Below are positions 8,129-16,183 of a stretch of DNA of 64,000 bases, in pieces. The notes beneath the pieces are model-generated. The model was not told the origin of the DNA and did no database searches. It was given only the letters and a program-made list of their open reading frames with translations. Source of the stretch: Siderastrea siderea (lineage: Eukaryota; Cnidaria; Anthozoa; Scleractinia; Rhizangiidae); assembly GCA_964030785.1 (NCBI GenBank), contig OZ034970.1, positions 20,969,134-21,033,133 of the forward strand, written 5' to 3'. How positions within the stretch are numbered: the stretch's first letter is position 1; each line of letters opens with the position of its first letter. Made by a program: the position numbers and the translations under genes.

Positions 8129-9243
8129 AGAAAACCAAACGCCCTGTGTCGTCGTCAACGAAGAAGAAGGCCAATGTCTCGCAACAATGGTTGAAGCGTT
8201 ACCATGATCCTCGTACCCCGGGGAGTTTAGGTGGGGTGCAACGATTTGCTAAAGCCCAGGGTCTCCCTTTGAAAAAAGCCCAACAGGTGTTGGAACAGGA
8301 TGTGGGTTACACCTTACATAAACCACGACGTCGTCGTTTTGCTACCTTACCCGTGATCGTAGGGGGGTTGGATGATCAATGGGCCGCGGATTTAGTGGAA
8401 GTGCAACGTTTGGCCAAACATAATCGGGGTATACGCTACTTGTTGACCGTCGTGGATGTGTTGTCGAAGTACGCGTGGGTCGAACCGTTGAAAACCAAAA
8501 CCGGGGTGGCCCTCGTGAAAGCCTTTGAGAAGATTGTGAGACAAGGAGGACGTCACCCGAATCGATTGCAAACGGATCGAGGGAAAGAATTTTATAATCG
8601 GACCTTTCAACGATGGGTGGACGAGCAAGACATCCATCATTTTTCGACCGAAGGGGATGCCAAAGCCAGTGTGGTGGAACGATTTAACCGCACCTTGAAA
8701 GAACGGTTGTACCGTTATTTGACCGCGGCCAACACGTTGAAATTTGACAATGTCTTACCCGAGTTGGTGCAGGGGTATAATGCCACCCGTCATCGAAGTA
8801 TTGGTATGCCCCCCGAAAACGTGACGTGGGACAACGAAGAAGCTGTGTGGAAACGATTGTATGCCAAACGATTGAAAGGCTACAAAAAACCCCAATTGAA
8901 GGTGGGGGATCATGTCCGTCTCAATACGATTCATCGTACCTTTGAAAAAGGGTATTTACCCGGTTGGACCGAAGAAGTGTTTGTGGTGCATCGTGTGATC
9001 CCTGGTCCTGTCCCCACGTATAAGATTCGCGAATGGGATGAGACCCCCGTCCAAGGTACGTTTTATGAAGAGGATTTACAAAAAGTCCATGTGTCCGAGG
9101 TGTTTCGGATTGAGAAGGTACTTAAGCGACAAAAAGGTCGTTGGTTGGTCAAGTGGAAAGGGTGGCCCGACAAGTACAATAGTTGGATTGCTCGTGGAGA
9201 CGTGACATCCCTTCAACCCCGCAAACGACGACGACGCCGCTAA
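8065..9243 (+). CDS. INT: Retroviral-type integrase with chromodomain
   Basis: A 392-residue protein (388 if the stronger ATG at 8077 is used). Residues about 100-215 form the RNase-H-like core with acidic residues D109 (WAADLVEV), D171 (LQTDRGKEF) and E205 (VVERFNRT). Residues about 345-375 (VFRIEKVLKR...WLVKWKGW) are a chromodomain, which in related elements binds methylated histone tails and may steer integration. The tail is a basic KRRRRR. The protein processes the inverted-repeat ends and inserts the DNA with a 6-bp stagger, matching the GAAGTG duplication. All catalytic residues are present. Confidence 0.95.
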   Translation: MPKSMAPRKRTQRWSSSSSWLKKTKRPVSSSTKKKANVSQQWLKRYHDPRTPGSLGGVQRFAKAQGLPLKKAQQVLEQDVGYTLHKPRRRRFATLPVIVGGLDDQWAADLVEVQRLAKHNRGIRYLLTVVDVLSKYAWVEPLKTKTGVALVKAFEKIVRQGGRHPNRLQTDRGKEFYNRTFQRWVDEQDIHHFSTEGDAKASVVERFNRTLKERLYRYLTAANTLKFDNVLPELVQGYNATRHRSIGMPPENVTWDNEEAVWKRLYAKRLKGYKKPQLKVGDHVRLNTIHRTFEKGYLPGWTEEVFVVHRVIPGPVPTYKIREWDETPVQGTFYEEDLQKVHVSEVFRIEKVLKRQKGRWLVKWKGWPDKYNSWIARGDVTSLQPRKRRRRR

Positions 9244-9249
9244 AAAACA

Positions 9250-10290
9250 ATGACATTGGTGCCCAACTCTTCGTTTTACGTGACGTTGATGAGTCATGCG
9301 AGTACCAAAGAGTTTCCTGGGAACAAGAGTCATCATTTCAGAAACCGATTGCCTAAACCCATCCGATTTGTGGGACGAGGATGGATGGTGGGTATGGTGA
9401 GTTTATCCTTACCCACCATTCCTGTGGTAGCGGAAGAAGGAGGCGTGGGTGATTCCCATCCTCTGTTGTACGTACGATGGCACGAACGGGTGTATACCCA
9501 AGACGATTTTGGGAACGATCACTGGTACCATGAACGTCGCGAACTCACTGTGTACGGACGAGATATGAGAAAGGAGATGGCCTCGTTGACGGGATCGCAC
9601 TTTTTTCATCAACTGGTGTACCGTTACGTGCAAGCCCGTGCCAAACAAACCAAACCCCTCAACAAATGGGCCGAGGACAATGGCGTCAAATTGTACCCGA
9701 CCTTTGAATGGACCTCCGAAGGGGATTTGTTGTTGAATACCGTCAATGTGGATTACACACGACAAGTGGCACGCGTGTTATGGGGCAGAACCTTGGCCCT
9801 GAGAATGGGATGGATTGAACAAGTGTCCCCCGGCCAGTATCGATTGGGTCCGAATCTCTTGCAAGAATTTCATACGGACTCCATTCCCACCCCGACCGAT
9901 GTCCTGGATGGCAGCAACAAGCCCGCCTTTTGGAAAGTGGATGGGGATTATCTGAACTTGAGTATGACGTGTAATTGGCGGTTTGTGAATGTGAACAAGA
10001 CCTTTCGTCCCTCGTTGGAATTTCCCTCCACGCGTCCTTTGCACGTGTATTGTGATGTAGGGACCAGCAGCATGGTAGGGGGTCGCATCACCGATCTCTT
10101 ACGAGAAATCAAGTACCAGCCTCAAAATACCACCCACTTTGAACCTCGACATATTCAATATATCCCAGTACGCAACGAAGTGGTGGAAATCGTCGAAACC
10201 CAGATGGCCGAAACCAATGGGGATCTGGTGACATTTGGTGAAGGGCGTACCCTCCTGACCCTCCACTTTAAAAGGGAAGTGGTGGTGTGA
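9250..10290 (+). CDS. Penton-like minor capsid protein, copy A
   Basis: A 346-residue protein with N-terminal SFYVTLMSHASTKEFPGNKS and a following WMVGMVSLSLP segment. This opening (FYVTL.S......FP.N followed by a W.VGL-type strand) is a recurrent feature of a conserved Maverick virion gene, which I take to be the vertex/minor capsid protein; that assignment is from memory and moderate. It is clearly paralogous along its whole length to the next gene, including LGPNL.QEF, LHVY.DVG.S.MVG.R and LLREI.Y. Spacing to neighbours is 6 and 10 bases. Confidence 0.6.
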   Translation: MTLVPNSSFYVTLMSHASTKEFPGNKSHHFRNRLPKPIRFVGRGWMVGMVSLSLPTIPVVAEEGGVGDSHPLLYVRWHERVYTQDDFGNDHWYHERRELTVYGRDMRKEMASLTGSHFFHQLVYRYVQARAKQTKPLNKWAEDNGVKLYPTFEWTSEGDLLLNTVNVDYTRQVARVLWGRTLALRMGWIEQVSPGQYRLGPNLLQEFHTDSIPTPTDVLDGSNKPAFWKVDGDYLNLSMTCNWRFVNVNKTFRPSLEFPSTRPLHVYCDVGTSSMVGGRITDLLREIKYQPQNTTHFEPRHIQYIPVRNEVVEIVETQMAETNGDLVTFGEGRTLLTLHFKREVVV

Positions 10291-10300
10291 AGAAGACAAA

Positions 10301-11344
10301 ATGTCGTTTTACGTGACGTTACCCAGTCATGCCAACCGACGTGAATTTCCCAACAACCAAGCCAATTCCTTCAAGATTCGTTTACCTCAACCGTTGCAGC
10401 TCACAGGGGGTGGATGGCAAGTGGGGTTGAGAGCCATTTCCTTACCGGATACCCGCGTCAATTTGTACGAGTTGGTGAAGAAAGATGGGTACATCCTAGC
10501 GACGTCGTGGGAGATCACTTATCCCGCCCCGGGTAAAACCGATGGCACCATGGCCGCGCGCATAGGCACGGCGCAAACCCTCATCCAAGACGTTCAAGAT
10601 TTGGATTGGGTGGTGGATGGCGTGAGTTTCATGAAAGCCACGATTGCCCATTTGGAACAACGACGCCAGGAAACGGCCATTCAAGGAGGCCGGTTTACCA
10701 ACGATCAAGGCAAACACACGTACGTCAAGTTCAAGTGGGAAGGCGACGATCTGCTCATCGACAACACGAATGTCTGCCATTGTGGTAACAAAACACCAGT
10801 CCTTACCATCTACACCAAGTTGGCGGTCAAGATGGGATGGTTACGTAAAATTAGCAGTGGATTGGTGTTGGGCCCGAACTTACAGCAAGAATTCCTGGGG
10901 GATCAAGTCCCCGACATCACCAACAACAGCGATTGGCAGGATGTCACCGACGGTCAGGGGAACGCGGTCTTTTGGACGGTGCGTGCGATTTTACCGGATT
11001 ATTTACAATTGAGTATGAGTTGTGGGTGGCGTTTCACCAACTTGAATACGGCGTTTCGTGCCGTGGTGGGGGAACCCACCCGATCGTTGCACGTGTACTC
11101 GGACGTGGCAGGCAGTATGATGGTAGGCAATCGCGTGGCTGATTTGTTGCGTGAAATCCAGTACAAGCGAGAAGCACGTGGCACCCTGTATTTTGAACCG
11201 TTGCACATTCATTACATGTCTCTTCGTAACGAGGTGGTGGAAATGATTCACGTTCAAGTGGCTGAAACGATTGGTGCCGGAGGAGACTTGGTCAAGTTTG
11301 GTGAAGGTCATACCATTGTCACGTTACACTTCAAAAAGACATAA
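10301..11344 (+). CDS. Penton-like minor capsid protein, copy B
   Basis: A 347-residue paralog of the preceding gene, starting MSFYVTLPSHANRREFPNNQ. Shared blocks include WQVGL, LGPNLQQEF, LQLSMSCGWRF, LHVYSDVAGSMMVGNR and an FEPLHIHYM-type segment near the end. Two copies could form different vertex or spike proteins, or a hetero-oligomer. The late-gene location fits a structural role. No break is seen. The ATG is the first after the previous stop. Confidence 0.6.
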   Translation: MSFYVTLPSHANRREFPNNQANSFKIRLPQPLQLTGGGWQVGLRAISLPDTRVNLYELVKKDGYILATSWEITYPAPGKTDGTMAARIGTAQTLIQDVQDLDWVVDGVSFMKATIAHLEQRRQETAIQGGRFTNDQGKHTYVKFKWEGDDLLIDNTNVCHCGNKTPVLTIYTKLAVKMGWLRKISSGLVLGPNLQQEFLGDQVPDITNNSDWQDVTDGQGNAVFWTVRAILPDYLQLSMSCGWRFTNLNTAFRAVVGEPTRSLHVYSDVAGSMMVGNRVADLLREIQYKREARGTLYFEPLHIHYMSLRNEVVEMIHVQVAETIGAGGDLVKFGEGHTIVTLHFKKT

Positions 11345-11377
11345 AAAAGAGAGACGAGAAGGGAACCCAAATCAATC

Positions 11378-11608
11378 ATGCCTCCGAAACGACGACGACG
11401 ACGACGCCGACCACAGCGTCCACAAGCGGGGGAAGGGGTCAACGCGGTGATTGCCGGGATTCCTCAGGCCGCTTGGTCCATCACCAAAGGGGTAGAAAAG
11501 TTAGCCAAAAAGAATTACCTAAGATCAACGAAGAAACGTATGGAAGAAATGCGAAGTGGGAAACGCAAACGGTGGGCGGGGGAATCGTTTACGTGCAACG
11601 TCATGTGA
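11378..11608 (+). CDS. Small arginine-rich core-like protein
   Basis: A 76-residue protein starting MPPKRRRRRRRPQRPQAGEG. The very basic N-terminus (R7 run) is followed by an alanine/isoleucine-rich helix and a second basic stretch. Such peptides usually neutralise packaged DNA, like adenovirus core proteins; here this is inferred from composition and location. A TATA-like TATAAAAAG overlaps the 3-prime end (11611) and may serve the next gene. Confidence 0.6.
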   Translation: MPPKRRRRRRRPQRPQAGEGVNAVIAGIPQAAWSITKGVEKLAKKNYLRSTKKRMEEMRSGKRKRWAGESFTCNVM

Positions 11609-11646
11609 GTATAAAAAGAAAACAAGGGTTGTGAAAACAAACAAAG

Positions 11647-11835
11647 ATGCCCAAGACAAGAGTGCGTCGAAGGAGACGAAGAAGAAGGCAACGAGGGGGT
11701 CTCTTGCCCCTGGCCGCCCTCATTCCAGCCTTGATCGCTGGAGGAAAAGCTGTGGCGTTGGGTGCTGCAAGTGGTGCCGCGAGTTACGGGGCTAAAAAAG
11801 GGTTGGAAGCCGCTTTTCGGAAAAAACGACGATGA
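11647..11835 (+). CDS. Basic-hydrophobic core peptide (pX-like)
   Basis: A 62-residue protein. Residues 5-16 are nearly all arginine, then Q15-R16-G17-G18, then an alanine-rich hydrophobic segment (about 19-48: LLPLAALIPALIAGG...AASGAASYG) and a basic tail KKRR. It resembles the precursor of adenovirus core peptide X/mu and similar Maverick peptides in layout. The RGG may be a maturation-protease site. The gene at 17109 is a shorter paralog. TATAAAAAG lies 30 bases upstream. Confidence 0.6.
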   Translation: MPKTRVRRRRRRRRQRGGLLPLAALIPALIAGGKAVALGAASGAASYGAKKGLEAAFRKKRR

Positions 11836-11899
11836 CGGTATAAAAAGGGGAGTCCCATGAAGCCCAAACAAAACGTTTATCCCTGGTGAAGAAGGCACC

Positions 11900-12226
11900 A
11901 TGCGTGGGGGAAGTTTGACACGATTTCGAACCGACGAGTGGTATGATCAACAAGGCAAAGGAGTGATGACGGATCTGATGCGTGGGGGGTTGCAAGGTCT
12001 TATAAGGACGCGAAATCCTTTAAAATTGCCTAGTAATATCAAGAGAGGCTTGGAAACGGGTTTGACACGAGGTATCAAACGCAAAGCCGAAGACGTCCTT
12101 AAAAAAGAAATCACCAAACAAGCCAAGAAAGCGTTGAGTCATAAGAACGTGAAAGACGCCGTGCGTGTAGCCACTGCCTTATTTCCCAAACAAACCAAAC
12201 GTGCACGTGATATTTTGGGAGTCTAA
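11900..12226 (+). CDS. Core or vertex peptide with adenain-type cleavage sites
   Basis: A 108-residue basic protein. MRGG-S at the very N-terminus and M27-R-G-G30-L both fit the adenovirus-protease consensus (M/I/L)xGG-x, so it looks like a processed precursor in the style of adenovirus pVI or pVII; homology is not shown. The rest is helical and lysine-rich. The ATG at 11900 (CACCATGC) follows a TATAAAAAG at 11840 and a 10-codon upstream frame. Its TAA overlaps the next ATG (TAATG). Confidence 0.6.
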   Translation: MRGGSLTRFRTDEWYDQQGKGVMTDLMRGGLQGLIRTRNPLKLPSNIKRGLETGLTRGIKRKAEDVLKKEITKQAKKALSHKNVKDAVRVATALFPKQTKRARDILGV

Positions 12227-12450
12227 TGGAACCCGTGCATTCACGACCTCGACGGATTCGTAGTAATCGAGGGTTGTCTCAATGGGGTGGACTGTATCCG
12301 TTTTGGAAACTCATGCGACGACGACAACGTGGTGGATGGTTAAGTCCCGAGGTGATGAGAGTCCCCGGGTTTGATTTGAGACAACGTTTAGCCCGACGAC
12401 GCTATAAAAACCCCTCACGACGACGACGGGGTACCACTCGACGACGTTAA
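12226..12450 (+). CDS. Small basic virion-type peptide
   Basis: A 74-residue protein beginning MEPVHSRPRRIRSNRGL. It carries QWGGLYP (19-25) and RRRQRGGWLSP (31-41), two GG sites like those in neighbouring peptides, and an arginine-rich tail ending TTRRR. It starts on the last base of the previous stop codon, suggesting coupled translation. DNA-condensing role inferred from composition. Confidence 0.55.
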   Translation: MEPVHSRPRRIRSNRGLSQWGGLYPFWKLMRRRQRGGWLSPEVMRVPGFDLRQRLARRRYKNPSRRRRGTTRRR

Positions 12451-12452
12451 AC

Positions 12453-13853
12453 ATGCCTGACGTGAGTACACAAACCGCCCCGGCTCACGAGCGTTCCGAA
12501 GGGACCGTCAACCCTGCCTTACGGATTTTCAAGGTGCCACCGACCGACATTAGCATCAATGCCTATCGCATGGTCACCATCCAACCCACGACCACGGGTA
12601 TCAATCCCATGGAATTCATCATTCCAGGGTTGGACGATTTTGTGGATTTGGGACGCAGTTACTTTACCATGGAATTGAGTTTGAAAAAGAGTACCAATGC
12701 CAACTTGGTGGCCGCGGAGAAATTGTGGCCCGTCAATAATTTGGCCCATTCCATCATCAAACAAATTGACTTGCAGTTGAATGGCACGTTGATCAGTCCA
12801 CAATCCGACACGTATCATTACAAAGCTTACCTAGAAACCTTGCTGAATTATGACCGAGAAGATGGCAAGACCGTGTTAGGACCCCAAGGCTGGTACAATC
12901 AAGTGGATTTCCCACCCCGATGGACTGCCAACAATACCAACAGTGCAGCACCACATAATGACTACCGGGATCTCCCCGCCCATCACAAAGCAGCCTTGGC
13001 CGCCATGGTAGCCGAAACCGCCAAGTATGCTGCAGGTGTCACCCACAGTCTAGTGTTTACCCCGCACTTGGAAGTGTTTCATACCGGCAAACTGTTGGTG
13101 CCTGGCATCGAAATCAAGATGAAATTTCATTTCAACAGCCCCAGCTTGTTTTTGAATGGAGTGGGTCTAGCTGGCCGATTGATGGAAGGGGATGTGAAAC
13201 TACGGTTTCATCTCTGTCAACTGCGTTTGAATGACGCCATCTACCAGAGTATATCTGAAAGAAGACACAATGAAGGCCAAGTGGCAGCTTACCCGACCGT
13301 CCGCAGTGAAATCCGGACTTTCAGCATGCAAAACAACCTGGTCCGCTTTGATATCCCCAACCTGTTTCAAAACAGAATACCTGACCGATTGATTGTGGGG
13401 TTACTGGACAGCCGTGCCTTCAATGGAGATGTGACCCGAGATCCTTTCTGTTTCCAGAAATTTGGTCTGAGTTCCATTAAACAGATTGTCAGAGGAGAAG
13501 AATACCCTTATGAAACCCTCCAGTTAGTGCACAACAATGGCACCCGAGATAATCTAGGCTACTTCCGTTTTCTGCAAGCCAGTGGTGCTTGGTGTAAAAA
13601 GAAAGGCAATATGGTGGAACTAGAAGATTGGGGCCACAGGAAAAATTGTACCTTGTTCATGTTTGACAATGTGGCCAATGGATGTGCTGACAGTCAAAAC
13701 CTCAACCCCAAGCAAACGGGAGATTTACAATTGGTGTTGGAATTTGGAGCTGCCCCCGGTGTCAATATAACCGTACTCGTGTATGGAGAATTTGAGAATT
13801 TGCTGGAGATTGACAGGAACGGCGCTGTGTTGTATAACATTTACCAGCACTGA
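12453..13853 (+). CDS. MCP: Major capsid protein (double jelly-roll type)
   Basis: A 466-residue protein. I recognise it as the conserved Maverick/adintovirus hexon-like capsid protein, whose metazoan copies are often annotated as F54H12.2-like. Blocks include IIPGLDDFVDLGRSYFTMEL near the N-terminus, LAHSIIKQIDLQLNGTLISP, FHTGKLLVPGIEIKMKF and a C-terminal LQLVLEFG. The length fits two fused eight-stranded jelly rolls, which trimerise to form capsomers. It starts two bases after the previous stop and is followed two bases later by the protease, so capsid, protease and ATPase form the usual morphogenesis block. Confidence 0.88.
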   Translation: MPDVSTQTAPAHERSEGTVNPALRIFKVPPTDISINAYRMVTIQPTTTGINPMEFIIPGLDDFVDLGRSYFTMELSLKKSTNANLVAAEKLWPVNNLAHSIIKQIDLQLNGTLISPQSDTYHYKAYLETLLNYDREDGKTVLGPQGWYNQVDFPPRWTANNTNSAAPHNDYRDLPAHHKAALAAMVAETAKYAAGVTHSLVFTPHLEVFHTGKLLVPGIEIKMKFHFNSPSLFLNGVGLAGRLMEGDVKLRFHLCQLRLNDAIYQSISERRHNEGQVAAYPTVRSEIRTFSMQNNLVRFDIPNLFQNRIPDRLIVGLLDSRAFNGDVTRDPFCFQKFGLSSIKQIVRGEEYPYETLQLVHNNGTRDNLGYFRFLQASGAWCKKKGNMVELEDWGHRKNCTLFMFDNVANGCADSQNLNPKQTGDLQLVLEFGAAPGVNITVLVYGEFENLLEIDRNGAVLYNIYQH

Positions 13854-13855
13854 AG

Positions 13856-14395
13856 ATGGAACATGTGGCCTTGAATAATGTGCAGTTGGATTATTTAGCC
13901 CGAGACGACCCCCAATTGAACCCGGTCTTTTACGGAACCGTGGCCTGTGATCGTTTACCCAAGACTCCTGTCAAGACCCAACCCCAAGGGTACATTGTGA
14001 ATACCGACCCACACGATCAACCGGGACAACATTGGTTAGCGGTGTGGACGGATGGAAAGGTGTGTGAAGTCCTGGACAGTTATGCTTTGCCCATGGACAC
14101 GTACGTGCAAGCTACCCCGTTACGAGATTGGATTGTCCAACATTGGAAGTATGTAGTGACCAATGGCAAGTCCCTCCAAGCCATTACAAGCAAGAGTTGT
14201 GGTGATTACGCCTTGTTGTACTTGAAAGCCAAAGCCCGTGGACGGACCTTGCAAGCCTTTTTAAATGAGTTTTCGGATCATGATTATGTTAGTAATGACC
14301 ATCAAGCCGGTCAACGCCTTCAACAATTGATTGTAGGCCAAGAAGCCAGATGGTATCAACTCTGTTGTCATCCGTATCATCAATGTAATGCTTAA
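13856..14395 (+). CDS. PRO: Adenain-like cysteine maturation protease
   Basis: A 179-residue protein. The catalytic set is visible: H59 in GQHWLAVW, D74 in EVLDSY, Q108, and C115 in SKSCGDYALLYL. The seven-residue Q-to-C spacing matches the adenovirus protease. Proteases of this family cut capsid and core precursors at (M/I/L)xGG-type sites; such sites occur in the neighbouring core peptides. Its stop overlaps AATAAA (14395..14400), a likely polyadenylation signal, immediately before the tRNA-like gene. Confidence 0.9.
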   Translation: MEHVALNNVQLDYLARDDPQLNPVFYGTVACDRLPKTPVKTQPQGYIVNTDPHDQPGQHWLAVWTDGKVCEVLDSYALPMDTYVQATPLRDWIVQHWKYVVTNGKSLQAITSKSCGDYALLYLKAKARGRTLQAFLNEFSDHDYVSNDHQAGQRLQQLIVGQEARWYQLCCHPYHQCNA

Positions 14396-14423
14396 ATAAA
14401 ATTTGTTGGAAAAAAGTGGTGTC

Positions 14424-14510
14424 GGAGTCGTAGCTCAGTGGGTAGAGCCTTTGGACCTTTGATTCAGATAGGGATCGGGTCGTGCGTGGGTTCGAGTCCC
14501 ACCGATTCCA
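14424..14510 (+). tRNA. tRNA-like gene with atypical anticodon arm
   Basis: The acceptor stem GGAGTCG pairs along all seven positions with CGATTCC (one G-T), followed by discriminator A14510. The D arm is GCTC-AGTGGGTA-GAGC and the T arm GTGGG-TTCGAGT-CCCAC is perfect. Both internal pol III boxes are intact (TAGCTCAGTGG and GGTTCGAGTCC). The 87-base length and the central part are odd: the best anticodon stem (TTTGGA with TTCAGA) gives loop CCTTTGA with C instead of U at position 33, followed by a long extra segment. I therefore cannot assign an amino acid; it could be intron-bearing, type II-like, or a non-decoding processing signal. Confidence 0.75.
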
Positions 14511-14523
14511 ATAAAAAGGTGCC

Positions 14524-14532
14524 TTTTTTTTT
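14524..14532 (+). terminator. Pol III T-run terminator
   Basis: Nine consecutive T bases lie 14 bases after the tRNA-like gene and 24 bases before the ATPase start. A T run of this length is an effective pol III terminator. Confidence 0.7.
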
Positions 14533-14555
14533 AAACTGGGTAGTTCGTCATCATC

Positions 14556-15209
14556 ATGCAAACGGGGAAACCGTTTCGTTTTCATACTCCTTCCTCTATC
14601 TTGGTGGTGGGTCCTTCGGGATGTGGTAAAACCGCGTTTACGGAAAAACTCTTGGTAGACAACCCGGAGTTGTTTGAAACCCCACCGACCCAAATGCATT
14701 ATTGTTATGGGGCCTGGCAAGATCGATTTCAAGGCATGCAAGATCAAGGGGTGGTGTTTCACGAAGGGATTCCCGATCATGAGGCATTGGTCCAATGGTT
14801 TCCTGAAGGACAGGGGGTCCTGGTCTTGGATGATTTAATGGATGAAGGGAGTCACGATAAACGCGTGTTGGATTTATTCACCAAACATTCGCATCATCAA
14901 GGGGTGACGGTGCTCTACTTGTGCCAAGACATGTTTCCCGTGGGTCGCTATGCTAAAAGTATATCCCGCAATGCCCATTACATCGTGGCGTTCAAGAACC
15001 CCCGAGATCAATTAGGGGTACGCAATGTCATGCTTCAATCGTTTCCGACCACGTGGAAAGACACGTTGGAGACGTTTCATCAAGCCACTACACGACCGTA
15101 TGGGTATTTGGTCTTGGATTTACATCCGGCCTCGTCCGATCAACAACGGGTGTTGAGTCACCTGTTAAAAGACGAAGGATGGACTCGCACCTATCAAAAA
15201 CGACTATAA
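14556..15209 (+). CDS. ATP: FtsK/HerA-type genome packaging ATPase
   Basis: A 217-residue protein. Walker A is GPSGCGKT at residues 19-26 and Walker B is GVLVLDDLMDE with D92-D93. A downstream LYLCQDMFP is the sensor-like strand. Such ATPases pump DNA into preformed capsids in Mavericks, adintoviruses and related double jelly-roll viruses. The short length is normal. The stop TAA lies within CTATAAAGG, which doubles as a TATA-like element 40 bases before the next gene. Confidence 0.93.
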   Translation: MQTGKPFRFHTPSSILVVGPSGCGKTAFTEKLLVDNPELFETPPTQMHYCYGAWQDRFQGMQDQGVVFHEGIPDHEALVQWFPEGQGVLVLDDLMDEGSHDKRVLDLFTKHSHHQGVTVLYLCQDMFPVGRYAKSISRNAHYIVAFKNPRDQLGVRNVMLQSFPTTWKDTLETFHQATTRPYGYLVLDLHPASSDQQRVLSHLLKDEGWTRTYQKRL

Positions 15210-15248
15210 AGGCACCCCTTTGGAACAGGTAAAAAAGAGAAAGCAACC

Positions 15249-16181
15249 ATGGCCGATGACGACGATGACCGTCAACCTCCGCAATCGTACGATACCGTGT
15301 CCCCGGCGGGGGTGGGAGCGGCCAGCGGTAATCAAATGTCCCCAAGGGCCTGGCAAGATTTGTATTTGACGGGAGACCAAGGCCTTATCGACGCCGCCAT
15401 GGAGGAAATGCACCCTGATCCCCTCTGGGAGTTTATGGAATCCATCCCCCCTGCCGACGTCATCGCGAGCTGGCCCGATCTGAATGGTGCGCCCGCTGCA
15501 CAAGCTTCTTCCCCAGCCGGGGTAGGAAGTCGAGCATCCCATTCAGCCTCATTCCATAGCCCCCAGACCACCCCGGAGTCCCCGAGAAGTCCACCTGGTT
15601 GGCGAACAGCACCAAGTGGTCGAACAGCAGCGGGTGCAGGGGGTGATGGAAATGGACGTGGGGGAAGTGGAAATGGACGTGGGGGACGTCGTGGTCCTAG
15701 GACTAGAGGTGGTGGACGTGGTGGTGCTGGTGGTGCTGGTGGTGGAGCAGGTGGAGCTGGTGCTGGTGGTGCTGGTGGTGGAGCAGGTGGAGCTGGTGGT
15801 GGTGGTGGTGGTGCTGGTGGTGGAGCAGGTGGAGGTGCTGGTGGTGGAGGAGGTGGTGGTGGTGGTGGTGGTGGTGGTGGTGGTGGTGGTGGTGGCCGTC
15901 GTGGTGGCCGACGTGGTAGACGACGACGACGACTTTTCCCCGGTTCACCTAGGACACCTTCCTCCACCCCCTCCACTCCTCGAGGATCTCGGACTCCACC
16001 CCCTCGTACCTTGCGTCAAGCGGATTTACAACGACGTTTACGGATGCTGTTACAAGATCAAGAACAGTTGGCCCAAGGACGTGAAATTGCTAATGTCACC
16101 ATGACCAATAGCATTGTCACCAGTTATAAACAAGGAGGAGCACCGAGTGTACAAACCTCGTCGTCCCGTGTTTCGCCGTAA
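15249..16181 (+). CDS. Glycine-rich protein with acidic N-terminus
   Basis: A 310-residue protein starting MADDDDDRQPPQSYDTVSP in AACCATGG context. It has an acidic and Pro/Ser-rich first half, then about 75 residues of almost pure glycine and alanine (encoded by GGT repeats, about 15715-15890), then arginine-rich and SPRTPSSTPSTP segments. The C-terminus (ANVTMTNSIVTSYKQGG and SSSRVSP) resembles a tail I recall from other Maverick virion genes. The disordered middle may act as a linker or nucleic-acid-binding RGG region. The antisense frames read poly-His and poly-Pro and are artefacts. Confidence 0.65.
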   Translation: MADDDDDRQPPQSYDTVSPAGVGAASGNQMSPRAWQDLYLTGDQGLIDAAMEEMHPDPLWEFMESIPPADVIASWPDLNGAPAAQASSPAGVGSRASHSASFHSPQTTPESPRSPPGWRTAPSGRTAAGAGGDGNGRGGSGNGRGGRRGPRTRGGGRGGAGGAGGGAGGAGAGGAGGGAGGAGGGGGGAGGGAGGGAGGGGGGGGGGGGGGGGGGGRRGGRRGRRRRRLFPGSPRTPSSTPSTPRGSRTPPPRTLRQADLQRRLRMLLQDQEQLAQGREIANVTMTNSIVTSYKQGGAPSVQTSSSRVSP

Positions 16182-16183
16182 AG

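Noticed and set aside
14424..14510. Confident lysine or glutamine tRNA
   Set aside because: Loop CCTTTGA gives TTT with C33, and shifting it to TTG breaks the stem, so no identity is supported.
14289..14795. Minus-strand frame containing RWDSNPR
   Set aside because: This is the familiar false translation of an antisense tRNA; it also lies over the ATPase and protease genes.
15332..15976. Poly-proline and poly-histidine antisense frames
   Set aside because: Shadows of the GGT repeat in the glycine-rich gene.
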